From NCBI RefSeq assembly GCF_003075045.1, contig NZ_QCZD01000002.1, positions 62,001 to 126,000 on the forward strand: 64,000 bases of DNA, in the 5' to 3' direction. Origin of the DNA: Maribacter litoralis (GTDB taxonomy: Bacteria > Bacteroidota > Bacteroidia > Flavobacteriales > Flavobacteriaceae). This document shows positions 1-8,076 of the stretch, piece by piece (positions within the stretch are counted from its first letter, which is position 1; every line of letters begins with the position of its first letter). The notes under the pieces are model-generated. The model had not been told where the DNA came from. It saw only the letters and a program-made list of their open reading frames with translations, and did not search any database. A program made the position numbers and the translations under genes.

Positions 1-437
1 ATTCTGCAAGATTTGGAATTTCTTGGGGAGCTATAGGTGCCGCTATGGATTGTTATGATACTGCTTTAAGGTATGCCAAAGAACGTATTCAATTTGGTAA
101 ACCTATTGCCGCAACTCAATTACAACAAAAGAAATTGGCTGAAATGATTACTGAAATCACCAAGGCGCAATTGTTGGCTTTTAGATTGGGACAATTAAAA
201 AATCAAGGGAAAGCTACCTCTGCCCAAATTTCTATGGCCAAACGAAACAATGTGGAAATGGCCATAAAAATAGCACGTGAGGCAAGACAGGTGCTTGGCG
301 GTATGGGTATTACCGGTGAGTACAGTATTATGAGGCATATGATGAATTTAGAAAGTGTGATCACGTATGAAGGTACACATGATATTCATCTATTGATTAC
401 AGGTGCCGATATTACCGGAATGCCTGCTTTTCAATAA
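1..437 (+). CDS. gcdH: Glutaryl-CoA dehydrogenase-like acyl-CoA dehydrogenase (C-terminal part)
   Basis: The frame is open from base 3 and the start lies outside the window; about 144 C-terminal residues are present. SARFGISWGAIGAA, FGKPIAATQLQQKKLAEM and the closing TYEGTHDIH match the glutaryl-CoA dehydrogenase branch of the acyl-CoA dehydrogenases; in that branch the Glu of YEGT is the catalytic base and the helical C-terminal domain holds FAD. The family oxidises and decarboxylates glutaryl-CoA to crotonyl-CoA in lysine and tryptophan breakdown, in the cytoplasm. The gene ends at a TAA followed 104 bases later by a hairpin terminator. Another short-chain acyl-CoA dehydrogenase is possible but the end of the protein favours glutaryl-CoA. 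Confidence 0.82.
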   Translation, partial: SARFGISWGAIGAAMDCYDTALRYAKERIQFGKPIAATQLQQKKLAEMITEITKAQLLAFRLGQLKNQGKATSAQISMAKRNNVEMAIKIAREARQVLGGMGITGEYSIMRHMMNLESVITYEGTHDIHLLITGADITGMPAFQ

Positions 438-541
438 CTTAACGGTTTGCTTTAATCGGCATAACATTTAAAAAAGAAAGGCAATCTATCTTTGGTATGC
501 GCGTGTAAGATGTGTGCATGTTTTTTTAGATATAAGCTATG

Positions 542-566
542 GCCGATGGAAACATCGGCTTTTTTA
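542..566 (+). terminator. Intrinsic terminator after gcdH-like gene
   Basis: Perfect 7-bp stem GCCGATG / CATCGGC with a GAAA loop, followed by TTTTTT. The T run overlaps the stop codon of the convergent glucosidase gene. Confidence 0.8.
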
Positions 567-1931
567 TTGCTGATTTTTCGAGGATAAAAATTGGGAGAAC
601 CATTTGCCGGAAGCTTTTATAGTTCTTTTTAAAGTTTTAAAATTGATATGTACCAAGCCAAATCTAGGATAATATCCTTCTGCCCATTCAAAATTATCGG
701 TAAAGGTCCAAACGAAATATCCGTGAACATTCAACCCATCTTGTTTTGCTTTTAAAACTTGCTCTAAATAGCGTTGTAAAAAGTGTACTCGTTCGGTATC
801 TTTTACGGTATCTCCAGTAAAGGTGTCCTTAAAAGCAGCACCGTTCTCCGTGATTATTATTTTCTTTATTTGGGGATACCCACTGTATTTCTTAATCATA
901 TTGTAAATGCTGGGTGGGTAAACCTCCCAATCCATCAACGTAGTTTGTACGTTTCGTTTACTTGCTTTAACAATTTTTGCCCTTATATACGGTACCAGAA
1001 TACTATATTTTACTTTTTCACGTGTGTAATTCTGAATCCCGATAAAATCAAAATCGAACTTACAGTCCTCCATGTCCGATGCTTTAATGTAGGGCTGTAG
1101 TTTCTTTAAGACTGGAGCGTCTTTTACGGGATAACCTAAACCTAAAGCCGGTTCAATAAACAACCGGTTCAATAATGCATCAACTTTAATAGCGGTTTTT
1201 CGATCTCTTTTGTTCTGTCTATACGGTGTAATTTGAGAGCAGGAAAATGTAGTGCCTATTTTAGCATTGATCACGGATTTTCTTAGTATTCTGCCTCCTT
1301 CGGCTTGGCATAATACAGCATGGTGGGCAGCAGGTAGAAAATTCTTCAACCTTTTTTTGCCAGGAGCATGAACGCCTAAAAAATATCCCGCACCTGTAAA
1401 AACCATAGGTTCGTTCAAGACCATCCAATGTTTTACCCTATCTCCAAAAGCGTTGGCACATACTTGTGTAAATTCTGAAAACCATCGTATAATGTTTCTA
1501 TTTGTCCATCCACCTTTATCCTCTAAAACCTGTGGTAGATCCCAATGGTATAATGTTATCCATGGGGTAATGCCCTGTTCTAAGCAGAAATTGATGACAT
1601 TATTATAAAATTGAACACCTGGATCGTTTATAGAGCCAATGCCATTCGGAAGAATTCGAGCCCATGATATTGAGAAACGGTAGTTGTCAATATTCATGGA
1701 TTTCATCAGTAAAATATCTTCTTTATACTTATTATAGAAATCGCAAGATACCTTGGCATTGTCCCCGTTTAATACTGCTTTTGGTTTGGATGTAAAATTA
1801 TCCCATATAGAAGGTCCTTTTCCATCGGCATTATACGCCCCTTCAATTTGGAAGGCTGCGGTAGAAACGCCCCACGTGAATTTTTTGCCAAAGTCTTGTG
1901 CATTCAAAAAGAATTCTTCTTGTTCTCTCAA
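564..1931 (-). CDS. Glycoside hydrolase family 1 beta-glucosidase
   Basis: 455 residues, the usual length for a single-domain GH1 enzyme. The N-terminal signature FTWGVSTAAFQIEGA is at residues 18-32, the acid/base Glu is in VLNEP near residue 174 and the nucleophile Glu is in IITENGAAF near residue 362. The family hydrolyses beta-glucosides and related disaccharides. No signal peptide is visible, so it probably acts in the cytoplasm. The start is a TTG: an in-frame stop lies a short way upstream and there is no ATG before the conserved N-terminus. It is the last gene of a minus-strand cluster, 16 bases after the glycosyltransferase. The substrate cannot be read from sequence. Confidence 0.93.
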   Translation of the reverse strand: MREQEEFFLNAQDFGKKFTWGVSTAAFQIEGAYNADGKGPSIWDNFTSKPKAVLNGDNAKVSCDFYNKYKEDILLMKSMNIDNYRFSISWARILPNGIGSINDPGVQFYNNVINFCLEQGITPWITLYHWDLPQVLEDKGGWTNRNIIRWFSEFTQVCANAFGDRVKHWMVLNEPMVFTGAGYFLGVHAPGKKRLKNFLPAAHHAVLCQAEGGRILRKSVINAKIGTTFSCSQITPYRQNKRDRKTAIKVDALLNRLFIEPALGLGYPVKDAPVLKKLQPYIKASDMEDCKFDFDFIGIQNYTREKVKYSILVPYIRAKIVKASKRNVQTTLMDWEVYPPSIYNMIKKYSGYPQIKKIIITENGAAFKDTFTGDTVKDTERVHFLQRYLEQVLKAKQDGLNVHGYFVWTFTDNFEWAEGYYPRFGLVHINFKTLKRTIKASGKWFSQFLSSKNQQ

Positions 1932-1947
1932 TGGAGTAGGGGCTTTT

Positions 1948-2946
1948 TTAATGTGTTTTTAGAGAGGTCTCTAAAAGTTGGGTTACAATTTGGTCGGTAA
2001 TATCTGGGTAGTCTACCGGTACAATCGTTTCTGTATTCAGCCAATGTTGTAGTTTGGCCAGGTGTTTTGTTTTTAGGGATTTTATGACGGGTACACCCAT
2101 ATCTGCCAAGGCTGCGGCATTGCATTGTTGTTCATATTGCCCTTTCATTGGTATTACCAGTAGCTTTTTTTGCATATACAGGCTTTCTGCCGGTGTTTCA
2201 AAACCAGCACCACATAGTATACCTTTACTGGTGGCCATGCTATGTACAAATGCTTCATTGGTAATAGGCTTTATATGTATGTTCTTTTTAAAATATTCAT
2301 ATGTATTGTGCTTTGAAAAGACTTCCCATTTAACCCTTTTCATCTTACTCAAAAATTTCAGTAATTTCTCATCGCTATATGAAGGTAGGTATACGGTGTA
2401 GTGTTCTTCCTTACTAATGGTTGCAGATCGAATATCACTTCTAATTATTGGGGTATAGATATTAGGTTCATACGATTTAAAATGAAGCCCGAATTGATGA
2501 CTTGTAGGTGCATAATTATTTAAGATCCATTTACCCATACGGTCCTTTTTTTTAGGTTTTGGGGCTAATGTAGAAAGAACTGCCGCTTGGTGGCTAAAGC
2601 TGTAACAGGGAATGTTCTTTAATTTACATGCCCACGCCGTAACAGGCTCAAAATCATTAATGATCAAATCATAATCTTCTACCGGTATACTTTTTATCTC
2701 TTTTTGTAAACGCATAGAGTTTGCCCTATAGTAGGTTTTCCAAACATCTACGCCACCTTTTTTTCCAAAAATAAAGCTAAGTCCTTTTAACTGGTACTTT
2801 ACGGGATAGGGCAATTTAATATCTGCCTGTATACCACTTACTAAAAGGTCTAATGAAACGTTATGTTTTAAAAGTGCCGGTATTACATCTCTGGCCCTGC
2901 TTAAATGGCCGTTGCCGGTACCTTGAATTGCGTATAGTATTCTCAT
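1948..2946 (-). CDS. Glycosyltransferase-family protein (MurG/UGT-like fold)
   Basis: 332 residues. The N-terminus MRILYAIQGTGNGHLSRARD is the Gly-rich nucleotide-sugar transferase opening seen in a family often labelled putative teichoic acid or lipid glycosyltransferase. A C-terminal GILCGAGFETPAESLYMQKK stretch (about residues 244-263) resembles the GGxxTxxE donor-binding motif of GT-B enzymes. It has no signal peptide or clear membrane span. The start codon overlaps the stop of the phosphoesterase gene by four bases (ATGA), so the two are probably translationally coupled. The pairing with a lipid-A-type phosphoesterase suggests work on a glycolipid; acceptor and donor are unknown. Confidence 0.72.
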   Translation of the reverse strand: MRILYAIQGTGNGHLSRARDVIPALLKHNVSLDLLVSGIQADIKLPYPVKYQLKGLSFIFGKKGGVDVWKTYYRANSMRLQKEIKSIPVEDYDLIINDFEPVTAWACKLKNIPCYSFSHQAAVLSTLAPKPKKKDRMGKWILNNYAPTSHQFGLHFKSYEPNIYTPIIRSDIRSATISKEEHYTVYLPSYSDEKLLKFLSKMKRVKWEVFSKHNTYEYFKKNIHIKPITNEAFVHSMATSKGILCGAGFETPAESLYMQKKLLVIPMKGQYEQQCNAAALADMGVPVIKSLKTKHLAKLQHWLNTETIVPVDYPDITDQIVTQLLETSLKTH

Positions 2947-3806
2947 TTACTTTGATGGGTCATTCCACTTATTCTAAACTCTTCAAGTAGGCTTTGAAAG
3001 AGTTCTGCTTTTTCTAGAACGTAGGTTTCTTCTTTTATGTCTTCTTGGTGGTCAATGGTTAATTGATCTTCAAGATAAGAGTATAGTTTCCATGTGCCGT
3101 TATGGTATTCTAGAGCGGTTAAATTTTCTATCCAATCTCCAGAATTTAAGTAGGTAACTTCGCCTTTGTCGGTTTTTATTTTTCGAATTTCCGGTTGGTG
3201 AATGTGACCGCAAATAACATAGTCATAGCCATTTTCTATAGCAATATCAGCAGCTATTTGCTCAAAATCGTTAATGAATTTTACTGCGGATTTTACACCG
3301 TTCTTTATCTTTTTTGACATGGAAATAGGACCCTTGCCCATTTTCTTGCTAATAAAATTAATGGCTCTGTTCAATAATATTAAAAAGTCGTACCCTTTGG
3401 CACCAAGTTTGGCTACCCATTTAGAATGTTGCATGGTTACATCGAACACATCACCATGAAAAATCCAAGCTTTTTTGTCCTCAAGCGGAATCACCATTTT
3501 GTTGACAATGCCCAAAGATCCCATGCTGTTACCAGAAAATTTGCGCAAAAGCTCGTCGTGATTACCCGTAATATAATGTACAGGCACTCCTTTAGCCACC
3601 CATTCGAGTAATAGCTTAATCACCTTCATGTGAGACTTGGGCCAATAACGTTTGCTAAATTGCCAAATGTCTACAATGTCACCGTTGAGAATAACCTCTT
3701 TTGGTTTTATTGATTTTAAATATTTTAAAAGCTCTTTGGCGTGGCAACCGTATGTTCCTAAGTGAACATCAGAAATGACCACAATGTCAACTGGTCTTTT
3801 TTTCAT
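2943..3806 (-). CDS. LpxH-like metallophosphoesterase (UDP-2,3-diacylglucosamine diphosphatase family)
   Basis: 287 residues of calcineurin-type metallophosphoesterase. The metal-binding motifs appear in order: VISDVHLG (residues 10-17), LNGDIVDIW, TGNHDELL, FHGDVFD and CGHIHQPEI. This pattern fits the LpxH/UDP-diacylglucosamine diphosphatase clan, which cleaves a pyrophosphate linkage in lipid A synthesis at the inner membrane. A true LpxH cannot be claimed, since Bacteroidota have several paralogues. Its stop overlaps the glycosyltransferase start, and its own start overlaps the stop of a small upstream ORF, so it sits in the middle of a chain of overlapping genes. Confidence 0.82.
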   Translation of the reverse strand: MKKRPVDIVVISDVHLGTYGCHAKELLKYLKSIKPKEVILNGDIVDIWQFSKRYWPKSHMKVIKLLLEWVAKGVPVHYITGNHDELLRKFSGNSMGSLGIVNKMVIPLEDKKAWIFHGDVFDVTMQHSKWVAKLGAKGYDFLILLNRAINFISKKMGKGPISMSKKIKNGVKSAVKFINDFEQIAADIAIENGYDYVICGHIHQPEIRKIKTDKGEVTYLNSGDWIENLTALEYHNGTWKLYSYLEDQLTIDHQEDIKEETYVLEKAELFQSLLEEFRISGMTHQSK

Positions 3807-3928
3807 AAATAAATGGAAGGTTCCTTAACTAGGAATGTTAAAAAAATAAAAGGGGGCAGAACGACCACAAACTTGGCATGGAGTGCAAGAATGGCAATAG
3901 GGAAAGCGGCCAATTCAATAGATTTCAT
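3803..3928 (-). CDS. Possible 41-residue hydrophobic small protein
   Basis: An ATG-initiated frame of 41 codons whose TGA overlaps the phosphoesterase ATG by four bases, the same arrangement as the next gene junction. The product starts MKSIELAAFPIAILALHAKF and remains hydrophobic through VVVLPPFIFLTFLV, so it could form one or two membrane spans. I do not recognise it. The support is the overlap and the hydrophobic pattern, which could arise by chance; a leader or coupling peptide for the phosphoesterase gene is the alternative. Confidence 0.35.
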   Translation of the reverse strand: MKSIELAAFPIAILALHAKFVVVLPPFIFLTFLVKEPSIYL

Positions 3929-3932
3929 ATAC

Positions 3933-3956
3933 TGAAACTTATGACCGTAAAGTTTC
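3933..3956. repeat. Inverted repeat upstream of the small ORF
   Basis: Perfect 8-bp arms TGAAACTT (3933-3940) and AAGTTTCA (3949-3956) separated by 8 bases, just upstream on the minus strand of the small ORF at 3928. It could be an operator or a 5-prime hairpin. The rest of 3807-4045 shows nothing else recognisable. Confidence 0.4.
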
Positions 3957-4045
3957 AAAAATTATAGCTATAGTAAGGTTACTGCTAACTTATTTTTTAG
4001 TTATCAGATTGTTAGGTAATTGAACTTCAGTACTGTATTTGGTAA

Positions 4046-6343
4046 CTATTTCTTTACCAATCGAACTTTGACAGACTTGCTAATGGGTGTTTTGCTTTTG
4101 TCTGCAAAATGATTGTATGGCACCAGTACATTTGTTTCGGGAAAATAGGAAGCCAAGTTCCCCGAAGGAATATTATAAGGTACAATCTTAAAATTATGTG
4201 CGGTTCTTACCTGTCCGTCATACGTGCTGGTAATGTCTACAATGTCTAGCTTATTGACACCTATGGCTTTCATGTCATCTACATTCATAAAGACGACCCT
4301 TCTTGCATTATAAACTCCTCTATAGCGATCATCTAAACCGTAAATGGTAGTGTTGAACTGGTCGTGAGAACGTATGGTCATTAACATGTACTCGTCTTTT
4401 TCAAGGGTATGTTCCGGTAGTTTGTTAATGGTAAATTGAGCCTTGCCGTTAGGTAACATGCTAAAATCCAATTCACGAACATTATTTGGCAAATAGTAAC
4501 CGGCACCAACAGACCGTTCTTCTGTTTTACTAAAGCCTTTGGCTACTTGGTCAATTTGCTTTCTTATTAATTCGTAATCTTCGCCTAAAGATTTCCAGTT
4601 CATTGGGTGTTCTTCTCCAAATAAAGCATGCCCCATATTGGCAATGATTTCTGGTTCGCTCATTATGGTATCTGCAGCAGGCTTTAATATTCCTTTGGAT
4701 CTTTTTACCCTTCCCATGCTGTTCTCTACAGTAAAGTGACGAGGTTTACCATTTTTCATATCCTTTTCAGATCTTCCAATGGTCGGTAGAATTAAAGCTG
4801 TTTTGCCGGTGATTAAATGTGTACGGTTCAATTTTGTACTGATCTGTACGGTAAGGTCACAATTTTGAATACCTTTTGCGGTATACTCAGTATCGGATGC
4901 CGCCATTAAAAAATTACCCCCAAGACACATAAATACTTTTGCCTTGCCTTCATACATAGCTTTCAACGTACCTACAACATCTACACCTTCGTGATCTGGC
5001 GGTGTAAAACCTAAGTGCTCTTTAATACGGGCATTCATGTCTTTGTCCACAAAATGCTGAATACCAACACTACGGTCGCCCTGTACATTACTGTGACCGC
5101 GAACTGGGCAAGTGCCTGCATTTGGTTTGCCAATTGCTCCCTTTAATAAAAGCAGGTTTATGAACTCTCTAATATTCTCTACACCATTCTTATGTTGGGT
5201 AAGACCCATGGCCCAACACACGATTATTTTAGATTTATTTGCTAATAAATCTACGGTGTCATTTATTTTTTCTTCGGATACACCTGTGTGACTTAGTAGG
5301 TCTTCTGAATTATAATTTTTTAGATCGGCAATCAATGCTTCATAGCCATCTGTATATTTTTTAATGAATGCATAATCGAAAACGGATTTACCTTCTTCTT
5401 CTAAGGCAACTAGTTTCTTCAATATCAATTTCACCAATGGGATATCTTGATTGATGTTGACTGGTAAATGAATATCTGCCATGTCTTCACCACCACCGAT
5501 CCATCCGCCCAGGTGTTGCGGATTTTTAAAATTGACCAATCCTGATTCCTCTAGTGGGTTTATACTGATAACCTTACCGCCGTTTTGCTTACATTTTTCT
5601 AAAGCAGATAACATTCTTGGGTGATTGGTACCTGGGTTTTGTCCAACAATCAAAATAACCTCAGCTTCGTAAAGATCTTCTAAAGTTGTGGATCCTTTAC
5701 CGATGCCTAAAGTTTCTCCTAAGGCAACACCACTACTCTCATGGCACATATTAGAGCAATCTGGTAAATTATTGGTGCCTAATGCACGTGCAAACATTCC
5801 ATATAAGAATGCGGCTTCGTTACTAGATCTCCCAGAGGTGTAAAAAATAGCTTCATCTGGGTTGTTCAGTTTTTTTAATTCAGATGCTATTAAGTCAAAG
5901 GCATCTTGCCATGAAATAGGTTGATAATGAACGCTGCCCGGTTTTAATACCAATGGTTCTACTAAACGCCCAAATTTATTAAGCTCATAATCTGTTAGTT
6001 GAGATAATTCTTCTACGGAATTTTTTTGGAAAAAACTTGCACCAATTTGTTGTGTTGTAGCTTCATCACCAAGTGCCTTTGCTCCATTTTCGCAATATTC
6101 GGCAACGGGCGATGGGTGTTCTGGGTCTGGCCACGCGCAACTAGGGCAATCAAAACCGTCTTTTTGGTTCATGCTAAGCAAGGTTCGCATAGATCGTAAA
6201 ACCCCCATTTCTTTAAATGTATGTTTTAAAGCTTCACGCACACCTAAATAACCAGCGGCATGTGTAATAGGGTCTTTTACTTCAATGTCAAGAAATTCTT
6301 CCGATCCTCTAAATGAGACCTTGCGTTCCGTTTTTGCATCCAT
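4046..6343 (-). CDS. FdhA/YdeP-family molybdopterin oxidoreductase
   Basis: 765 residues of molybdopterin oxidoreductase, the length and layout of the YdeP-type formate dehydrogenase-like alpha subunits (the FdhalphA-like TIGR01701 type). DCPSCAWPDPEHPSP near residues 65-79 is characteristic of this branch, DCSNMCHESS lies in the cofactor region, and the C-terminal beta-barrel runs from about residue 650. There is no in-frame TGA, so it uses no selenocysteine. No Tat signal is seen, so it is cytoplasmic. E. coli YdeP is linked to acid resistance; the substrate is not established. A small gene lies 83 bases upstream on the same strand. No separate electron-transfer subunit is adjacent. Confidence 0.88.
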   Translation of the reverse strand: MDAKTERKVSFRGSEEFLDIEVKDPITHAAGYLGVREALKHTFKEMGVLRSMRTLLSMNQKDGFDCPSCAWPDPEHPSPVAEYCENGAKALGDEATTQQIGASFFQKNSVEELSQLTDYELNKFGRLVEPLVLKPGSVHYQPISWQDAFDLIASELKKLNNPDEAIFYTSGRSSNEAAFLYGMFARALGTNNLPDCSNMCHESSGVALGETLGIGKGSTTLEDLYEAEVILIVGQNPGTNHPRMLSALEKCKQNGGKVISINPLEESGLVNFKNPQHLGGWIGGGEDMADIHLPVNINQDIPLVKLILKKLVALEEEGKSVFDYAFIKKYTDGYEALIADLKNYNSEDLLSHTGVSEEKINDTVDLLANKSKIIVCWAMGLTQHKNGVENIREFINLLLLKGAIGKPNAGTCPVRGHSNVQGDRSVGIQHFVDKDMNARIKEHLGFTPPDHEGVDVVGTLKAMYEGKAKVFMCLGGNFLMAASDTEYTAKGIQNCDLTVQISTKLNRTHLITGKTALILPTIGRSEKDMKNGKPRHFTVENSMGRVKRSKGILKPAADTIMSEPEIIANMGHALFGEEHPMNWKSLGEDYELIRKQIDQVAKGFSKTEERSVGAGYYLPNNVRELDFSMLPNGKAQFTINKLPEHTLEKDEYMLMTIRSHDQFNTTIYGLDDRYRGVYNARRVVFMNVDDMKAIGVNKLDIVDITSTYDGQVRTAHNFKIVPYNIPSGNLASYFPETNVLVPYNHFADKSKTPISKSVKVRLVKK

Positions 6344-6426
6344 ACCTTAAACTTAGTAAATGTAAAAATAACGGCAGTGCTAGAATGCACTAAAACTGCC
6401 TTGAAAATGTTAGAATATAGTAGACT

Positions 6427-6792
6427 TTAACTCAACTTTGGGTTAGGGTAGTTGTCAGACTGATCTTCAATAGTATTGTCTAAACAGGTAAAATCTTTTT
6501 CCAGCAATAAGTAAAGATCATTTCCTGAAGAAGTCTTTAATGTATGGTCGTAGGTGATAATATCATTTGAAAACCATTCTTCACCTGTTTTTTTTGGCAT
6601 TTCAAGTACGATGGCATTTTTCTCATAGCTTATGTGTAATTGGTCTATGTCACTATTCAGCACTACGCCATAATTAAATTTTATAGACCCAAAATTAGTA
6701 CTGTCGAAAATCTTTCCATTTTCAGATAGCGATTTTACTTCTGTTTGAGTAAGTCTAAACCGTACGGAATCACCTTTTATTCTAATTTTCAT
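6427..6792 (-). CDS. Small conserved protein next to the molybdopterin oxidoreductase (DUF7009-like)
   Basis: 121 residues starting MKIRIKGDSVRFRLTQTEVK, followed by a predicted beta-rich stretch and an acidic C-terminus; no signal peptide or membrane span. It resembles from memory the DUF7009 proteins found beside FdhA-type oxidoreductases in Bacteroidota, but I cannot verify that here. It lies 83 bases upstream of the oxidoreductase on the same strand and is probably co-transcribed. A role as an accessory or assembly factor is inferred only from position. Confidence 0.6.
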   Translation of the reverse strand: MKIRIKGDSVRFRLTQTEVKSLSENGKIFDSTNFGSIKFNYGVVLNSDIDQLHISYEKNAIVLEMPKKTGEEWFSNDIITYDHTLKTSSGNDLYLLLEKDFTCLDNTIEDQSDNYPNPKLS

Positions 6793-6859
6793 GGCTATAA
6801 ATTGAGTTCACAACAAAAATAGCCCATCTGACAACAAAATATAAGGGGTTGACATCAAA

Positions 6860-6893
6860 TTGTTTCTATTATTTAACCTTACCTATATATTTA
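6860..6893 (+). promoter_or_regulatory. Candidate plus-strand promoter for a small RNA
   Basis: TTG at 6860-6862, a 23-base spacer and TATATTTA at 6886-6893, close to the Bacteroidota consensus TTG-N(17-23)-TAnnTTTG. It points into the 6900-6980 interval that ends in a plus-strand terminator and contains no ORF. Confidence 0.4.
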
Positions 6894-6899
6894 CGATGT

Positions 6900-6980
6900 A
6901 ATAAAAAACGAAATAAATTTTTTCATTTTCATATAGTGTTCTCGTAAAAGAGTCCGGTCTAATAAGATCGGACTCTTTTT
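6900..6980 (+). ncRNA. Candidate small RNA ending in a strong terminator
   Basis: About 80 bases from the predicted start point to a hairpin with arms GAGTCCGGTCT (6950-6960) and AGATCGGACTC (6965-6975), loop AATA, then TTTTT. The stem contains one G-U pair that works only if the plus strand is transcribed. Neighbouring genes on both sides are on the minus strand and no plus-strand ORF precedes it, so the terminator has no other obvious owner. Rho-independent termination of antisense read-through is the alternative. Confidence 0.45.
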
Positions 6981-7007
6981 AGTTTAGGTCAATCAAGGAT
7001 ATAAAAA

Positions 7008-7036
7008 AAGCCCATTAAATAGTTTTTAATAGGCTT
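7008..7036 (-). terminator. Terminator of the nucleotidyltransferase gene
   Basis: Arms AAGCCCATTAAA (7008-7019) and TTTAATAGGCTT (7025-7036), with an A run at 7003-7009 that becomes a U tail on the minus strand. It sits 20 bases past the stop of the minus-strand nucleotidyltransferase. Confidence 0.7.
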
Positions 7037-7055
7037 AGATAAACGTTTGTAAGTT

Positions 7056-7934
7056 TTATTTCCAAATAGGTGCAGGGTATTTACCTGTATCTGATTTTTC
7101 TTTTAAACTGTTCATAGCCTTTTCTTTATCGCTTGCGTAAGTAACCCCAAACCAATCTCCACCAGAAGGAATACATTTTACTTCAATTTCATTGGCCTGT
7201 AACATTTCTTGTATCATTAAAGGAATGTAAAGCTCGCTATTTGCAATACGGTCTTCATCTTTCAAGAAAATTCTAAATTCAGATTCTATTTTATCAAAGA
7301 TAGACGGTCTGCATACCCAAAAGTTCATACTGGCTTGTTCGTCGCCCGTAAATTCTAAATTGGTATCCTCGTCGATTATTTTATCGCCTTGTTGAACAAG
7401 TTTTAAGCGCTCTTGTACAGAAATAAGGTTGTCGCCGTTTACTTCGCAAACACCTCTAGATACAGAACCGTGCTCAGACAAGGTATCTTTTAAGGTGTAA
7501 CCCAATAATGCATATGCACTATCATCGGACTTCATAAAATCAGCTGCTTTTTTGTATGCAGATTGACCATAAAAATCGTCGGCGTTGATTACCACAAAGG
7601 GGCCGTTGATTACATTTCTTGCCGTCCAAACCGCATGGGCAGTACCCCAAGGTTTCTTACGTTCGCCGGTGAACGTAACTCCGTCAGGTAAATCTGTAAG
7701 TTCTTGAGCAAGAACGTTTAGTTTAATATTGCTAGGTATTCTTTTAGAAAGATGTTCTTCTAAGAAAGAAACATTCTCTTTTTTGGTGATAACTACAATT
7801 TGTTCAAAATTATTTTGAATAGCATCATAAATGGCAAATTCCATTAAGAACTCACCGTTTGGACCTAAATCATCAAATTGTTTCAGTTTTCCATATCTAC
7901 TACCGCTACCGGCAGCCATTAAAAGTAATGTCAT
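7056..7934 (-). CDS. Sugar-1-phosphate nucleotidyltransferase-like protein
   Basis: 292 residues opening MTLLLMAAGSGSRYGKLKQ, the GxGxR nucleotide-binding signature of NTP transferases. VVINADDFYG near residues 114-123 supplies the metal-binding Asp, and PWGTAHAVW near 93-101 fits the substrate loop. The family transfers a nucleotidyl group to a sugar phosphate (for example glucose-1-phosphate to UDP-glucose) in the cytoplasm. Specificity cannot be assigned. It stands alone, with a terminator behind it and a divergent gene ahead. Confidence 0.82.
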   Translation of the reverse strand: MTLLLMAAGSGSRYGKLKQFDDLGPNGEFLMEFAIYDAIQNNFEQIVVITKKENVSFLEEHLSKRIPSNIKLNVLAQELTDLPDGVTFTGERKKPWGTAHAVWTARNVINGPFVVINADDFYGQSAYKKAADFMKSDDSAYALLGYTLKDTLSEHGSVSRGVCEVNGDNLISVQERLKLVQQGDKIIDEDTNLEFTGDEQASMNFWVCRPSIFDKIESEFRIFLKDEDRIANSELYIPLMIQEMLQANEIEVKCIPSGGDWFGVTYASDKEKAMNSLKEKSDTGKYPAPIWK

Positions 7935-8076
7935 GATTTTTGTGTTTAAATATCAAAAATATGAAATGCTAATAGAAATTATGGCTCATTTAAGATGTAT
8001 GATGGTTAAAATTGATAATTAGTTAATATGAATCATCAAGATTTTTATAAATTCAAAGTTCAAACAACCACCAAAT

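Noticed and set aside
4046-6343. Selenocysteine formate dehydrogenase
   Set aside because: No in-frame TGA is present and the cofactor-region residues are Cys; it is a YdeP/FdhA-type protein.
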